From: Sphingomonas quercus
GTDB lineage: Bacteria > Pseudomonadota > Alphaproteobacteria > Sphingomonadales > Sphingomonadaceae
Assembly: GCF_018863195.1 (NCBI RefSeq)
Contig: NZ_JAHKRT010000005.1
Coordinates: forward strand, 62,001 to 126,000
DNA: 64,000 nt
Direction of reading: 5' to 3'
Shown here: piece after piece, positions 47,588 through 57,357 of the stretch
How the letters are laid out: each line of letters begins with the position of its first letter
Numbering within the stretch: position 1 is the stretch's first letter
The notes under the pieces: model-generated
Told to the model about the DNA's origin: nothing
The model's input: the letters and a program-made list of their open reading frames with translations, nothing else
Database searches by the model: none
Position numbers and translations under genes: made by a program

Positions 47588-48235
47588 TCACGCCGTCGCA
47601 CGCTTGCGGCCGCGTAGCGCCACGCCCGCGGTGCCGAAGCCGGCGATCATCAGCGCCCATGTCGCCGGCTCGGGCACGGCCGGAGTGGCGCCGAACGTGG
47701 CGGCCTCGATGGCGAAGGTGCCGGTGGTCGGCTTGCCCGCGGTCAGCGTCGAGCTGTCGGCATGGGTGGTGATGATGAGCTTCGACAGCGCATCGGCCAG
47801 ACCTGCCTGCACGGCCGGATCGAGCGTCGAGGCGGGAGGATTGATCGACACCGGACCGAGCTTCAGGCTCTGCCGGGTCGAGCCGACGCCGAGGCCGGTC
47901 CACACCGCTGCGGGCGCGCCCATGAACAGATAATAGGCGCTGTTCTCGCCGACGAGCATCACCGAGCCGAGCTGGAACGACATCACCCCGGGCGAGGATA
48001 TATAGCCATATTGCAGGGTGACGGAGAGTTGCGCCGAATAGCTCGTGCCGTCGACGTCATAGCTGATCATCGGTGCCGGGCTGGAGCCGAGGAAGCCGCC
48101 GGTGCTCGGGCCATAGTTGAACGAGCCGGCACCGATCTTCTCGATCGTCACCGTCACCGCCTGCGCCGGCGATACCGCGACGACGCCGGCCGCCAGAATC
48201 GTGGCGACCAAAGCCGCCTTCCCCGAAATCGACAT
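47588..48235 (-). CDS. PEPxxWA-CTERM sorting-signal secreted protein
   Basis: 215 residues. It has a signal peptide (about 1-26, ending AQA), a beta-rich middle part without a recognised domain and a C-terminal sorting signal VPEPATWALMIAGFGTAGVA followed by LRGRKR, the PEPxxWA variant of PEP-CTERM found in sphingomonads. Such proteins are thought to be processed by an exosortase and delivered to the surface or matrix. GGGGAG precedes ATG 48235 at 8 bases. The exosortase is not in this window. Confidence 0.88.
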   Translation of the reverse strand: MSISGKAALVATILAAGVVAVSPAQAVTVTIEKIGAGSFNYGPSTGGFLGSSPAPMISYDVDGTSYSAQLSVTLQYGYISSPGVMSFQLGSVMLVGENSAYYLFMGAPAAVWTGLGVGSTRQSLKLGPVSINPPASTLDPAVQAGLADALSKLIITTHADSSTLTAGKPTTGTFAIEAATFGATPAVPEPATWALMIAGFGTAGVALRGRKRATA

Positions 48236-48391
48236 TCCATGTCTCCCCGCTGCGCCGCCCGACGGGGCGACGGCCCCACCGCATCTATGGTGAACAGCAT
48301 TTCATCCTGATGACGGGCGATTTGATCTGGATCGGTCGGCGCACCCCGTTTTAGGAGTTGTGCCACGTTGAGATAAAAGGGATTTCACCGC

Positions 48392-50011
48392 ATGCGCCTG
48401 TTCACCTTGCTCGCCGCAACCGCCGCGATCCTGCCGCTCGCCCTGCCGGCCGCCGCCGCGCCGCTCGATGCCAACACCATCAACCGCATCGCCGATGAGA
48501 GTTTCAATCACAGCCAGGTGATGCAGACCGCCGCCCATCTCACCGACCAGATTGGCGGGCGGCTGACCAATTCGCCGGCGATGCGCGAGGCCGAGCGCTG
48601 GACGCAGGAGCAGTTCCGTCAATGGGGGCTGTCGAACGTCCACAAGGAGGGCTTCGATTTCGGCCGCGGCTGGTGGATCGAACGGGCCAGCGTCCGCATG
48701 ACCGGCCCGCGCCCGCTACAGCTGCGCTCCATCCCGATCGCCTGGACGCCGGGCACCAGCGGCGCGCTGGCCGCGCCGATCGTGGTCGCGCCGATGGCTG
48801 ACGAGAAGGATTTCGCCGATTGGAAGGGCAAGCTCGCCGGCCGCATCGTGCTGGTCAGTTATCCCGCCCCGCCCAAGGACGACACCAGCGCGCCGTTCAA
48901 GCGGCTGAGTGACGCCGACATCACCAAGCTGGATCAATATCGCCAGCCGGTGAACGACAGCAGCACCGAGGCCGACAAGGCACGCTACGAGCGCACGATG
49001 TTTCCCCGCAAGCTGGACGCGTTCCTGAAGGCGGAGGGCGCGGTGGCCTGGGTGAGGATGTCGACGCGCGACAACGGCCTCGTCCACGGCACCGGCTATA
49101 ATTATCAGGTCGGCCAGACGCCGGCGCTGCCCGGCGTCGAGGTGGCAGCGGAGGACTATCGCCGCCTCGCCCGCCTGGCCAAGGTCGGCCCGGTGACCCT
49201 CGAGATCGACAGCAAGGTCCACTTCGAGGATGCCGATACCAAGGCGTACAACATCCTCGCCGATCTTCCCGGCAGCGATCCGAAGGCCGGAGTGGTGATG
49301 GCCGGCGCGCATCTCGATTCCTGGGTGGCCGCGGACGGCGCCACCGACAACGCCGCCGGCTCGTCGGTGATCATGGAGGCGGCGCGCATCCTCAAGGCGA
49401 TCGGCGCCAGGCCGAAGCGCACGATCCGCTTTGCGCTGTGGTCGGGCGAGGAACAGGGCATCTGGGGATCGGACGCCTATGTGCGCGCCCATTTCGCGAC
49501 GCGCCCGCTCAACCCCGACGCGGAACTGGCGGCGCTCGGGCCGTCCTTCAACAGCCGCACCTATCCGATCCGCAAGCTCCCGGATTACGAGAAGCTCGCC
49601 GGCTATTTCAACATCGACAATGGCTCCGGCCGGCTGCGCGGCATCCATGCGGAGAATAATTTCGCGGCGGTGCCGGTGCTCAAGGACTGGCTGTCGCCGT
49701 TCAAGAGCTTCGACGCCAGCACGGTGGTGACGCAGCGCACCGGCGGCACCGACCATGTCTATATGCAATCCGTCGGCCTGCCCGGCTTCCAGTTCATCCA
49801 GGATCCGCTGGATTATGACAGCCGCACCCACCACACCGACGTCGACACCTATGATCATCTCCGCGCGGAGGATCTGCGGCAGGCGGCGGTGATCCTGGCG
49901 TCGGTGCTGCTCTCGGCGGCGAACGCGGACGAGCCGCTGCCGGCCGCGCCACTGCCGACCCAGCCGGTCGATACCGATCCCTTCCACTATCGCAATCCAG
50001 CGGACAAGTGA
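48392..50011 (+). CDS. M28-family secreted metallopeptidase
   Basis: 539 residues. A signal peptide (1-22, LPLALPAAAA) is followed by a helical region and a PA-domain-like insert (about 115-265). The zinc peptidase domain holds the ligands in GAHLDSW (His307), DGATDNAAGSSV, WSGEEQGIWGSDAYV (catalytic Glu and ligand Glu), NIDNGSGRLRG and HHTDVDTYDH. The family includes aminopeptidases and glutamate carboxypeptidase-like enzymes; the exact specificity is unknown. Likely periplasmic or secreted, where it would help use peptides. Confidence 0.9.
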   Translation: MRLFTLLAATAAILPLALPAAAAPLDANTINRIADESFNHSQVMQTAAHLTDQIGGRLTNSPAMREAERWTQEQFRQWGLSNVHKEGFDFGRGWWIERASVRMTGPRPLQLRSIPIAWTPGTSGALAAPIVVAPMADEKDFADWKGKLAGRIVLVSYPAPPKDDTSAPFKRLSDADITKLDQYRQPVNDSSTEADKARYERTMFPRKLDAFLKAEGAVAWVRMSTRDNGLVHGTGYNYQVGQTPALPGVEVAAEDYRRLARLAKVGPVTLEIDSKVHFEDADTKAYNILADLPGSDPKAGVVMAGAHLDSWVAADGATDNAAGSSVIMEAARILKAIGARPKRTIRFALWSGEEQGIWGSDAYVRAHFATRPLNPDAELAALGPSFNSRTYPIRKLPDYEKLAGYFNIDNGSGRLRGIHAENNFAAVPVLKDWLSPFKSFDASTVVTQRTGGTDHVYMQSVGLPGFQFIQDPLDYDSRTHHTDVDTYDHLRAEDLRQAAVILASVLLSAANADEPLPAAPLPTQPVDTDPFHYRNPADK

Positions 50012-50025
50012 CGCCGCTCATCCTT

Positions 50026-50130
50026 CTGAACTCGGTTCAGCATCCGCCCGGCCACGGCTCCTGAGCATGTTGCCGGGCGGAGCCTGAAACAAGCGCCGTC
50101 CTGGGCCTGAGAGGGGCTCAGGGCGGGATC
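50026..50130. repeat. P2-type and related palindromes after the M28 peptidase
   Basis: CTGAACTCGGTTCAG with flanking CATCC at 50026-50045 is a P2 variant with a changed loop. A second element, CCTGAAACAAGCGCC through GGGCTCAGGGCGGG (about 50085-50129), matches the degenerate element at 41414. The 142-base gap between two convergent genes is taken up by these repeats. Confidence 0.65.
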
Positions 50131-50153
50131 GCTGCGCCGAAAGGGGGCGCGTG

Positions 50154-51764
50154 CTAGTCCAGCTCCCGTCCGGCGGTCTCGCGATAGCCGACGATGGTGA
50201 CCGCCAGCGCCAGCGCCACCACCGCGAATGTGTACCACACCCCGGAAAAGGGATTGCCGGTACGCGCCACGATATATTGGCTGATGAACGGCAGGAAACC
50301 GCCGAAATAGCCCGATCCGATGTGATAGGGGATGGACAAAGAGCTGTAGCGTATGCGCGTCGGAAACATCTCGACCAGCGCGGCTGCCGCCGGACCGTAG
50401 GTCATCGCCGACAGGAAGCCGAGCGCCACCACGACCAGCACCAGCCCGGCGGCGGCCCGGATCGAGGGCACCACCGTCTCGGTCGAATGGCCGTGCTCGG
50501 TCAGCGCGCGGTCGATCGCCTCGGGGCTGCGATCGAGGATCGGCCGGCCGCCGACGACCAGCGCCACCCCCGGCGTGATCGCCTTGGAATAGGCGATGCC
50601 CTTGCGCGACAGGTGATCGATGATCTGCGCGCACTCGCTGTTCTGGCCAGCCCTCGCGAACGGATTGTAAGCGCAGTTCGGGCCGCTCACCAGCACCGGG
50701 GCGCGGCGCGCCGCCTCCGCCTGGGCGGGATTGGCGAGCGCGGCCATGACGTGGAACAGCGGGAAGATCAGCACCAGCGTGGCGGCATAGCCGATCATCA
50801 TCACCGGCTTGCGGCCATAGGTGTCGGACAATCGGCCGAACAGAATGAACCAGCCGAGCGACAGGATCGCGCCGAGCCCGACGATGATGCGCACCGCCGT
50901 ATCGTCGACACGCAGCGCGTTCTGCAGGAAATACATTGTCTGGAACTGGGCGGTGTACCAGATCACCGTCAGGCCCGCCGAGACGCCGAACAGCGCGACG
51001 AGGATGCGGCGGATATTGCCCGGCGTGGTGAAGCTCTCCTTGAGCGGATTGTGGCAGAGCTCCTGCCGCGCCTTGAGCTTCATGAACACCGGGCTCTCTT
51101 CCATGCGCATGCGCATGAACAGCGACAACGCCAGCAGCAGCAGGGAGAAGAGGAAGGGCAGCCGCCAGCCGATCCCGTCCCAATATTCGGGCGGCACCAG
51201 ATATTCGGCGCTGAGCACGACGAGCAGGCTGAGCAGGAATCCGCCGCCGACGCTCGCCTGGATGAAGCTGGTATAATAGCCACGGCGGTTGCGCGGCGCG
51301 TTTTCGGCGACATAGATCGCCGCCCCGCCATATTCGCCGCCGAGCGCGAGGCCCTGCAGCACGCGCAGCACGATCAGCGCCAGCGGCGCGGCAATGCCGA
51401 TCTGGCCATAGGTCGGCACCAGCCCGACCCCGGCGGTGGCGAGGCCCATGATGGTGATGGTGACGAGGAAAGTGTATTTGCGACCGAGCCGGTCGCCGAG
51501 ATAGCCGAACAGCGCGGCGCCGATCGGCCGCACGCCGAAACCGATGCCGAAGGTGGCAAGCGCGAGCAGGAACTGCGCGGTCTCGCTGCCGACCGGGAAA
51601 TAGAGCCGTCCGATCAGCGCCGCGAGGGTGCCGTAGACGAAGAAGTCATACCATTCGAACACGGTGCCGAGCGACGCGGCGGCGATGACCATGCGATCGC
51701 GCCGCGGCATGCCGAGGCCGGGATCCCTGCCCGACGTTTCCCCGTTCCGCGCCAGCGTCGCCAT
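50154..51764 (-). CDS. MFS transporter, metabolite:H+ symporter (MHS) family
   Basis: 536 residues with 12 membrane segments. FEWYDFFVYGTLAALIGRLYF near the start, GYLGDRLGRKYTFLVTITIM, LGGEYGGAAIYVAENAP and RNRRGYYTSFIQASVGGGFL are typical of the KgtP/ProP/ShiA-like MHS group. Residues about 335-430 form an enlarged loop between helices 8 and 9 (with CAYNPFARAGQNSECAQI), longer than in E. coli members. It probably imports an organic acid or betaine with protons; the substrate is unknown. ATG 51764 was chosen; the longer frame runs through intergenic repeats. Confidence 0.88.
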   Translation of the reverse strand: MATLARNGETSGRDPGLGMPRRDRMVIAAASLGTVFEWYDFFVYGTLAALIGRLYFPVGSETAQFLLALATFGIGFGVRPIGAALFGYLGDRLGRKYTFLVTITIMGLATAGVGLVPTYGQIGIAAPLALIVLRVLQGLALGGEYGGAAIYVAENAPRNRRGYYTSFIQASVGGGFLLSLLVVLSAEYLVPPEYWDGIGWRLPFLFSLLLLALSLFMRMRMEESPVFMKLKARQELCHNPLKESFTTPGNIRRILVALFGVSAGLTVIWYTAQFQTMYFLQNALRVDDTAVRIIVGLGAILSLGWFILFGRLSDTYGRKPVMMIGYAATLVLIFPLFHVMAALANPAQAEAARRAPVLVSGPNCAYNPFARAGQNSECAQIIDHLSRKGIAYSKAITPGVALVVGGRPILDRSPEAIDRALTEHGHSTETVVPSIRAAAGLVLVVVALGFLSAMTYGPAAAALVEMFPTRIRYSSLSIPYHIGSGYFGGFLPFISQYIVARTGNPFSGVWYTFAVVALALAVTIVGYRETAGRELD

Positions 51765-52100
51765 ATCCAGCCCTCGATACCCAAGCGGAGGCCAAGGAGT
51801 AGGGCGTTTGCCTTGCGCGGGGAAGAGGGGGGGGCACGCAAGGGCCGCGCCACACCCGTCGTGCTGCACCCGGTGCGGCATCGCCCGCACATGGCGCCTG
51901 CCCGCATGGAGAGATGGACCCCGGATCAAGTCCGGGGTGACGGCCTCGGAACGTGCGCCAGTGCCGCGCCCTACCCCGTCATGTTGAACTCGGTTCAGCA
52001 TCCATCCGACCACAGGCTCCCGGCCGGTGGCGGTGTGGCCCCCTGAACACGTTCAGCGGCAAGGAGGGCGGGGGCGCCTGCCTCCCCGCCCCTCGACCAG
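51765..52100. repeat. Gap with P1- and P2-type palindromes
   Basis: 336 bases without a gene. A perfect inverse P1 (CCCCGGATCAAGTCCGGGG) is at 51919-51937, a P2 variant (TGTTGAACTCGGTTCAGCA) at about 51981-51999, and a third small hairpin CTGAACACGTTCAG at 52047-52060. These are the only features seen between the MFS start and the transaldolase stop. Confidence 0.75.
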
Positions 52101-52754
52101 TCAGCCGATGGTCTGGCCGGTCTTGGCCCAGTCGGCGGCGAAGCTTTCCAGACCCTTGGCGGTAAGCGGGTGGTCGAACAGCTTGTTGATCACGGCCGGC
52201 GGCGCGGTCATCACGTCGGCGCCGATCTTGGCGGCCTCGAGGACGTGGATCGGGTGGCGGACGCTGGCGACGAGGATTTCGGTGCCGAAATCATAATTGT
52301 CGTAGATCTGGCGGATGTCGGCGATCAGGCTCATGCCGTCCGTGCCGATATCGTCCCAGCGACCGACGAAGGGCGAGATGAACGACGCGCCCGCCTTGGC
52401 GGCAAGCAGCGCCTGGTTGGCCGAGAAGCAGAGCGTGACGTTGACGAGCGTGCCCTCGCTGGTCAGCGCCTTGCAGGTCTTGAGGCCGTCGACGGTGAGC
52501 GGCACCTTGATGCAGACATTGTCGGCGATGGCGCGCAGCACATTGGCCTCGCGCATCATCGTCTCGTGATCCATCGCCACCACCTCGGCCGAGACCGGCC
52601 CCGGAGTGATCGCGCAGATTTCCTTGACCACCTCGACGAACTTGCGCCCGGACTTGTGGATCAGCGACGGATTGGTGGTGACGCCGTCGAGCAGCCCGGT
52701 CGCGGCGAGCTCGCGGATCTCGGCGGTGTCGGCGGTATCGGCGAAGAATTTCAT
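52101..52754 (-). CDS. Fructose-6-phosphate aldolase / small transaldolase (TalC/MipB type)
   Basis: 217 residues, the short TIM-barrel form. [20 protein letters not shown] and GVTTNPSLI are the family N-terminus, the Schiff-base lysine is Lys83 ([10 protein letters not shown]), and [17 protein letters not shown] and [14 protein letters not shown] follow. Members are transaldolases of the pentose phosphate pathway or fructose-6-phosphate aldolases; the sequence alone does not decide. It stands alone on the minus strand between repeats and the DUF4197 gene. Confidence 0.93.
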   Translation of the reverse strand: MKFFADTADTAEIRELAATGLLDGVTTNPSLIHKSGRKFVEVVKEICAITPGPVSAEVVAMDHETMMREANVLRAIADNVCIKVPLTVDGLKTCKALTSEGTLVNVTLCFSANQALLAAKAGASFISPFVGRWDDIGTDGMSLIADIRQIYDNYDFGTEILVASVRHPIHVLEAAKIGADVMTAPPAVINKLFDHPLTAKGLESFAADWAKTGQTIG

Positions 52755-52826
52755 GAGCTGGCTCCGACAGATGGGGAAAGCTGATCCTCCGAGCCCTAGA
52801 CCTTTCGAGAGCCGGGGGGGAGTCCG

Positions 52827-53495
52827 TTAACGTTGCGGGCGGATCAGCGCGATCAGCACCGGATCGCGGGTGGCGGCGGGATCGGCGCGGATCGCCGCCT
52901 CCTCCCGCCCGATCGCGGCGAACATGCCGTACATCGCCTGGGTGGCCAGCGCGCGGCCGAGCTCGACATAATCGACCCCGGTCGCCGCCGCGCCGACCGC
53001 GCCGAGAATCTCCAGCGCATCGGCGCGCAGCCCCTGCGAGACGCCGGGGATGATCGCATCGATCACCGCCGGGCCGACATGCTCGCGCAGCAGGTCGGTC
53101 GCCGCGGTGGGGCCCGCGTTGAAGGCAGCTAGCGCCTCATCCCGGCTCATCCCGCGAATCGCCGCGGTGATCACCGGCATGGCGCGGCGCGCGGCATCCT
53201 GGGCGACACGGTTCAGCATCATCGAGATGCGGCGGCGCACCGCGCCGGTCTGCATCACCGCCTCGATGATCTGGCGCATCTTGCTCGACGGATTTTCCGG
53301 CAGCGGCAGCAGATCGATGCGCGCGATCTGGGCATCATAAAAGCCGTCCGGCGCGAACAGCCGGGCGAAGGCACGCTGGGTGGACAAGGTCAGCAGGCGC
53401 TCGAAGCCGTCTTCCACGCGATAGCCCGGACCGGTCACGCAGGCGCCCAGCGGGGCCAGCATGATCATGGAAAGAAGCGCGCGCCTGTTCAGCAT
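52827..53495 (-). CDS. DUF4197 lipoprotein
   Basis: 222 residues from ATG 53495, which has AAGGA 8 bases upstream and begins a lipoprotein signal with lipobox LAPLGAC (Cys19). The body is helical and contains RIDLLPLPENPSSKMRQI and AMPVITAAIRGMSRDEALA, with GPTAATDLLREHVGPAVIDA and GVDYVELGRALATQAMYGMF, the pattern of DUF4197. Function is unknown; the protein would sit in the outer or inner membrane facing the periplasm. The frame is open to 53579 but the upstream part lacks family sequence. It is divergent from priA. Confidence 0.8.
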   Translation of the reverse strand: MLNRRALLSMIMLAPLGACVTGPGYRVEDGFERLLTLSTQRAFARLFAPDGFYDAQIARIDLLPLPENPSSKMRQIIEAVMQTGAVRRRISMMLNRVAQDAARRAMPVITAAIRGMSRDEALAAFNAGPTAATDLLREHVGPAVIDAIIPGVSQGLRADALEILGAVGAAATGVDYVELGRALATQAMYGMFAAIGREEAAIRADPAATRDPVLIALIRPQR

Positions 53496-53626
53496 GGGGC
53501 TTGTCCTTAACATCCGGCCGCCCAGCCACTTAGGGTCTCCAGCCGGCAACGCCAACGGCCAAAAAGGGGGCCGGCGCATGGCGCTGGTCCTTTCTTCCCG
53601 GCCGGCTTGCCCCTAACTCAGCGGCG

Positions 53627-55801
53627 ATGAACCGCAACCGGGCCCGTGTGCTCCTCCTCAACCCGGCGCTGGGGCCGCTCGATTATCGCGTGCCGCAGGG
53701 CATGACGGCCGAGCCCGGCGCGATCGTGCTGGCGCCGCTCGGGCCGCGCCAATTGGCCGGCGTGGTGTGGGAGCCGGAACGCATGGCCTCGGACGCCGAG
53801 GTCGGCGACAACCGGCTGCGCAATCTCGTCGCCGTCTACGACCTGCCGCCGCTCAAGGATTCGCTCCGCCGGCTGATCGAGTGGACGGCCGACTATTATC
53901 TGGCGCCGCCGGCCGCCGTGCTGCGCATGGCGCTGGCGTCGGCCTCCGCGCTCGACGGGGGGCCGACCATCGTCGAATATCGCGCCACCGGGCACCTCCC
54001 CGATCGCCTCACCCCGCAGCGCGCGCAAGCGCTGGAGCGGATCGGCGAACGGCAGGGTCTGGTGCGCGAGCTGGCGACGATCGCCGATGTCTCGGAAGGG
54101 GTGATCCGCGGCCTGTGCAAGGTCGGCGCGATCGAGCCGGTGACGGTGGCGGTGGACGATCCCTACCCCGAGCCGGACCCGGATCACGACCCGCCCGACC
54201 TCTCGGCGGAGCAGCAGGCGGCAGCGGGCGCGCTGGCCGACGCGGTGCTGGCGCGGACCTTCCATCCGGTGCTGCTCGACGGCGTCACCGGCTCGGGCAA
54301 GACCGAGGTCTATTTCGAGGCCATCGCGGCGGCGCTGCGCGACGGGCGGCAGACGCTCGTCCTGCTGCCCGAGATCGCGCTGACCGAGCCGTTCCTGAAG
54401 CGCTTCACCGCTCGCTTCGGGGTCGCGCCGGTGGCGTGGCATTCGGACCTGCGCCAATCCCAGCGCCGCCGGGCCTGGCGGGCGATCGCCAGCGGCGAGG
54501 CGAAGGTAGTCGTGGGCGCGCGATCGGCGCTGTTCCTGCCCTATCGCGAACTCGGGCTGATCGTCGTCGACGAGGCCCATGAATCCTCCTTCAAGCAGGA
54601 GGAGGGGGTGATGTACCATGCCCGCGACGTGGCGGTGATGCGCGGCCATTTCGAGCAACTGCCGGTGATCCTCGCCTCCGCGACGCCGGCGATCGAGACC
54701 CGCCATCAGGTCGAGCAGGGCCGCTATGCGGAGCTGAAGCTCCCCGCCCGCTTCGGTGGGGCGCAGATGCCGGATATCGCCGCGCTCGATCTCGTCGCCG
54801 ATCCGCCGCCGCGCGGGCGCTGGCTGGCGCCGAAGCTGGTCGAGGCGCTGGGCGAGACGATGGCGCGCGGCGAGCAGGCGCTGCTGTTCCTGAACCGGCG
54901 CGGCTATGCACCGCTGACGCTTTGCCGACATTGCGGGCACCGCTTTCAATGTCCGAACTGCACGGCCTGGATGGTCGAGCATCGCCTGACGCAGCGGCTG
55001 CAATGCCATCATTGCGGCCACATCATGCCGCCGCCGCGCGCCTGCCCGGAGTGCAAGGAAGAGGATGCGCTGGTCGCCTGCGGACCGGGCGTGGAACGGA
55101 TCGCCGACGAGGTGACGGCGCTGTTCCCGGAGGCGCGCACGGCGATCGTCACATCCGATACCCTATGGTCCCCGGCCCGCGCCGCCGAGTTCGTCGGGCG
55201 GATGGAGGCGCGCGACATCGACATCGTCATCGGCACCCAGCTCGTCACCAAGGGCTATCACTTCCCCAACCTGACGTTGGTCGGCGTGGTCGACGCGGAC
55301 CTCGGCCTGTCCGGCGGCGACCTGCGCGCGGCCGAGCGGAGCTTCCAGCAGATCGCCCAGGTCGCCGGCCGCGCCGGCCGCGGCGACAAGCCGGGGCGCG
55401 TGCTGGTGCAGACGCACGATCCATCGGCGCCGGTGATCCATGCGCTGGTCTCGGGCGACGTCGACGGCTTCTACGCCGCCGAGACGGATTCACGCCGCGA
55501 GGCGGGCGCGCCGCCGTTCGGGCGCTTCGCCGGCATCATCATCTCGTCGGAGAACCTCGCCGAGACGGTGGAGACGGCGCGAATGATCGGTCGCGCCGCG
55601 CCACAGGTTGAGGGGATGATGGTGTTCGGGCCGGCCCCCGCCCCGCTCGCGATGCTGCGCGGGCGGCATCGGCAAAGGCTGCTGGTGCATGCCCGGCGGG
55701 CGCTGGACGTGCAGGCGGTGATCCGCGAGTGGCTGGGCGCGCTGGAATGGCCGCGCGGCGTGCGCGTGGCGGTGGATGTGGACCCGTACAGCTTCCTGTG
55801 A
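53627..55801 (+). CDS. priA: Primosomal protein N' (replication restart helicase PriA)
   Basis: 724 residues. The 3'-DNA-binding domain is at about 1-100. Walker A GVTGSGKTE is at 218-226, the DEAH box at 315-318 (VVDEAHESSFKQEEG) and RDVAVMRGHF follows. The zinc-binding insert is at about 430-480 (CRHCGHRFQCPNC, CHHCGH, CPEC). Late helicase motifs include IGTQLVTKGYHFPNLTLVGV and FQQIAQVAGRAGRG. PriA reloads the replisome at stalled forks. The ATG at 53627 gives family length and follows a 131-base divergent gap. Confidence 0.95.
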   Translation: MNRNRARVLLLNPALGPLDYRVPQGMTAEPGAIVLAPLGPRQLAGVVWEPERMASDAEVGDNRLRNLVAVYDLPPLKDSLRRLIEWTADYYLAPPAAVLRMALASASALDGGPTIVEYRATGHLPDRLTPQRAQALERIGERQGLVRELATIADVSEGVIRGLCKVGAIEPVTVAVDDPYPEPDPDHDPPDLSAEQQAAAGALADAVLARTFHPVLLDGVTGSGKTEVYFEAIAAALRDGRQTLVLLPEIALTEPFLKRFTARFGVAPVAWHSDLRQSQRRRAWRAIASGEAKVVVGARSALFLPYRELGLIVVDEAHESSFKQEEGVMYHARDVAVMRGHFEQLPVILASATPAIETRHQVEQGRYAELKLPARFGGAQMPDIAALDLVADPPPRGRWLAPKLVEALGETMARGEQALLFLNRRGYAPLTLCRHCGHRFQCPNCTAWMVEHRLTQRLQCHHCGHIMPPPRACPECKEEDALVACGPGVERIADEVTALFPEARTAIVTSDTLWSPARAAEFVGRMEARDIDIVIGTQLVTKGYHFPNLTLVGVVDADLGLSGGDLRAAERSFQQIAQVAGRAGRGDKPGRVLVQTHDPSAPVIHALVSGDVDGFYAAETDSRREAGAPPFGRFAGIIISSENLAETVETARMIGRAAPQVEGMMVFGPAPAPLAMLRGRHRQRLLVHARRALDVQAVIREWLGALEWPRGVRVAVDVDPYSFL

Positions 55802-55837
55802 GGGCGTAGCGTCGTCGCCGGTCCTTTTTTCGTCAGG

Positions 55838-55913
55838 CCGGACTTGATCCGGCATCCATGCCACCACCAGCGCCGATGCTTGTGGCGAGAGGGGCCCCGG
55901 CTCAAGTCCGGGG
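55838..55913. repeat. Two P1-type palindromes between priA and the HAD gene
   Basis: CCGGACTTGATCCGG (55838-55852) and the inverse form CCCCGGCTCAAGTCCGGGG (55895-55913) face each other in the convergent gap, so the gap could also fold into one long hairpin. Confidence 0.75.
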
Positions 55914-55939
55914 TGACGGTTGAGCAGCGGAAGCGGCGC

Positions 55940-56614
55940 TTACCTCGCCCAGTCGACGATCGGCCAGCCGCGCGCCTCGGCCAGCCGCCGCATCTTCTTC
56001 GACGGGTTGGCGGCGAAGGGCTCGTCCGCCCATTCCATCACCGGGGCATCGGAGGCGTGATCGGAATAGAAGCGCACCCGCGCCTCGCTCCGCGCGATGC
56101 CCTCATGCGCCAGCCACGCCTCGATCATGCGGAGCTTGGCCGGGCCGTAGCAATTCTCGCCGTCGATCTTCGCGGTCACGCGGGCGTCGAGGCCGAGGAT
56201 CGAGTTGGTGGCGATGACATCGTCGAAACCGAGCCGCTCGGCGATCGCCTCGACGTAGAGGCGGTAGGAGGCCGTCGCCAGCACCAGCCGGCGGCCGGCG
56301 GCGCGATCCTCCTCGATCTGGCGGAGGGCGCCGGGCAGGATGTTCGTGTTCCACACCAGCTCGGCGAAACTCGCCCGCACGCGCTTGAGGTCGGCGGGCA
56401 GGATGTGGGGGCCGAGCATCAGACGCTGGTTGATCTCCTTCAGGCGCGCCCGCGTCATCCGCTTCAGCACGTAGAGGAGCATCACGACCAGCACCGCCGG
56501 CACGAACACCAGCCGCCACGGCGCGATGCGCAGCGCGGCATGGATCAGGAACGGCGTGTAGGTGCCGGTGCGGGTGATCGTGCGATCCATGTCGTAGATG
56601 GCGAGCTCGGTCAT
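55940..56614 (-). CDS. HAD-IB family phosphatase, membrane-associated
   Basis: 224 residues. The phosphatase motif I is IYDMDRTIT (Asp8, Asp10), motif II is LATASYRL, and the late motif is FYSDHASDAPVME. A hydrophobic stretch at about 33-51 (WRLVFVPAVLVVMLLYVLKR) in the cap region may touch the membrane, as expected for a phosphatase of a lipid or of a polyprenyl or phospholipid intermediate. ATG 56614 overlaps the stop of the NTP transferase by 4 bases. It is the third gene of an operon with a CDP-alcohol phosphatidyltransferase and so probably removes a phosphate from their product; this is inference. Confidence 0.85.
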   Translation of the reverse strand: MTELAIYDMDRTITRTGTYTPFLIHAALRIAPWRLVFVPAVLVVMLLYVLKRMTRARLKEINQRLMLGPHILPADLKRVRASFAELVWNTNILPGALRQIEEDRAAGRRLVLATASYRLYVEAIAERLGFDDVIATNSILGLDARVTAKIDGENCYGPAKLRMIEAWLAHEGIARSEARVRFYSDHASDAPVMEWADEPFAANPSKKMRRLAEARGWPIVDWAR

Positions 56615-57357
56615 GCGCGGCCCTCCAGCACCGCTTCGGCGAGGACGTGATCTTCGGGCTTGTCGACATCGACGGCGGCGAGCGGATCGTCGAGCGGGAC
56701 CGCCTTCGCGGCGAAGCCGAAGCGGCGACCGCCGGCCGCGATCGCGTCGTCGATGGTGATGGTGCGGGTGGCGGCGCGGAGCAGCAGCCACGGGCCGAAG
56801 CGGGCGATCAGCTTCCAGCCCTTCTTGCGATCTTGCTCGACGCTCGCCCACAGGTTGAGCGCCTTGAGCGCGCCGGCGCCGTTGAGGGCGAAGAGGTTGG
56901 CGCCGGTCCAGCGGCCCCGCGCGAAGCTGAGCCAGGTGCGGCGATTATCCGGGAAGCGGCGGCGCACCACCCGCTCCTCGACCAGCCCGACCGCGACGTC
57001 GCAATCATCGGCACCGGCGAGGAACGCGGAGATCGTCTCGGGCCGCAGCAGCGGGTGATCGGCGGTGGTCACGAACAGTGGCCACCGATCCGCCGCCACG
57101 CCGGCCACCGAATGGGCGATGCCGACCCCGGACCGGGCATAGCCGATGCGCGGATCGTCAGGCAGCACGGCGCGGATCGGATCGGTATCCTGGGCGAGCA
57201 CGACTATGTCGCCGATATCGGGGCAGGCGAGCAGCGTGTCGACGACACGCGCCACCATTGGCCGGCCAGCGACCGGCAGCAGCGCCTTGAGGCCGGTGCC
57301 GGCGAGCCGATCGAGCCCCGGCCGCTGGCCCGCCATGAGGATCGCGGTGCGGCGCAT
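56611..57357 (-). CDS. NTP transferase (MobA-like/cytidylyltransferase-like)
   Basis: 248 residues. The N-terminus AILMAGQRPGLDRLAGTGLK and ALLPVAGRPMVARVVDTLL are the nucleotide-binding loop and the conserved Lys24 of GT-A-type nucleotidyltransferases. FVTTADHPLLRPETI holds the metal-binding Asp. C-terminal residues (AVDVDKPEDHVLAEAV) are also family-like. ATG 57357 overlaps the stop of the CDP-alcohol phosphatidyltransferase by one base. The pairing suggests that it makes a CDP-activated alcohol or polyol phosphate; the substrate is unknown. Confidence 0.85.
   Translation of the reverse strand: MRRTAILMAGQRPGLDRLAGTGLKALLPVAGRPMVARVVDTLLACPDIGDIVVLAQDTDPIRAVLPDDPRIGYARSGVGIAHSVAGVAADRWPLFVTTADHPLLRPETISAFLAGADDCDVAVGLVEERVVRRRFPDNRRTWLSFARGRWTGANLFALNGAGALKALNLWASVEQDRKKGWKLIARFGPWLLLRAATRTITIDDAIAAGGRRFGFAAKAVPLDDPLAAVDVDKPEDHVLAEAVLEGRA

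Noticed and set aside
50154-52013. Extended N-terminus of the MFS transporter to 52013
   Set aside because: The extension translates the intergenic P1/P2 repeats (for example the phrase LNRVQHDG), so ATG 51764 is the sensible start.
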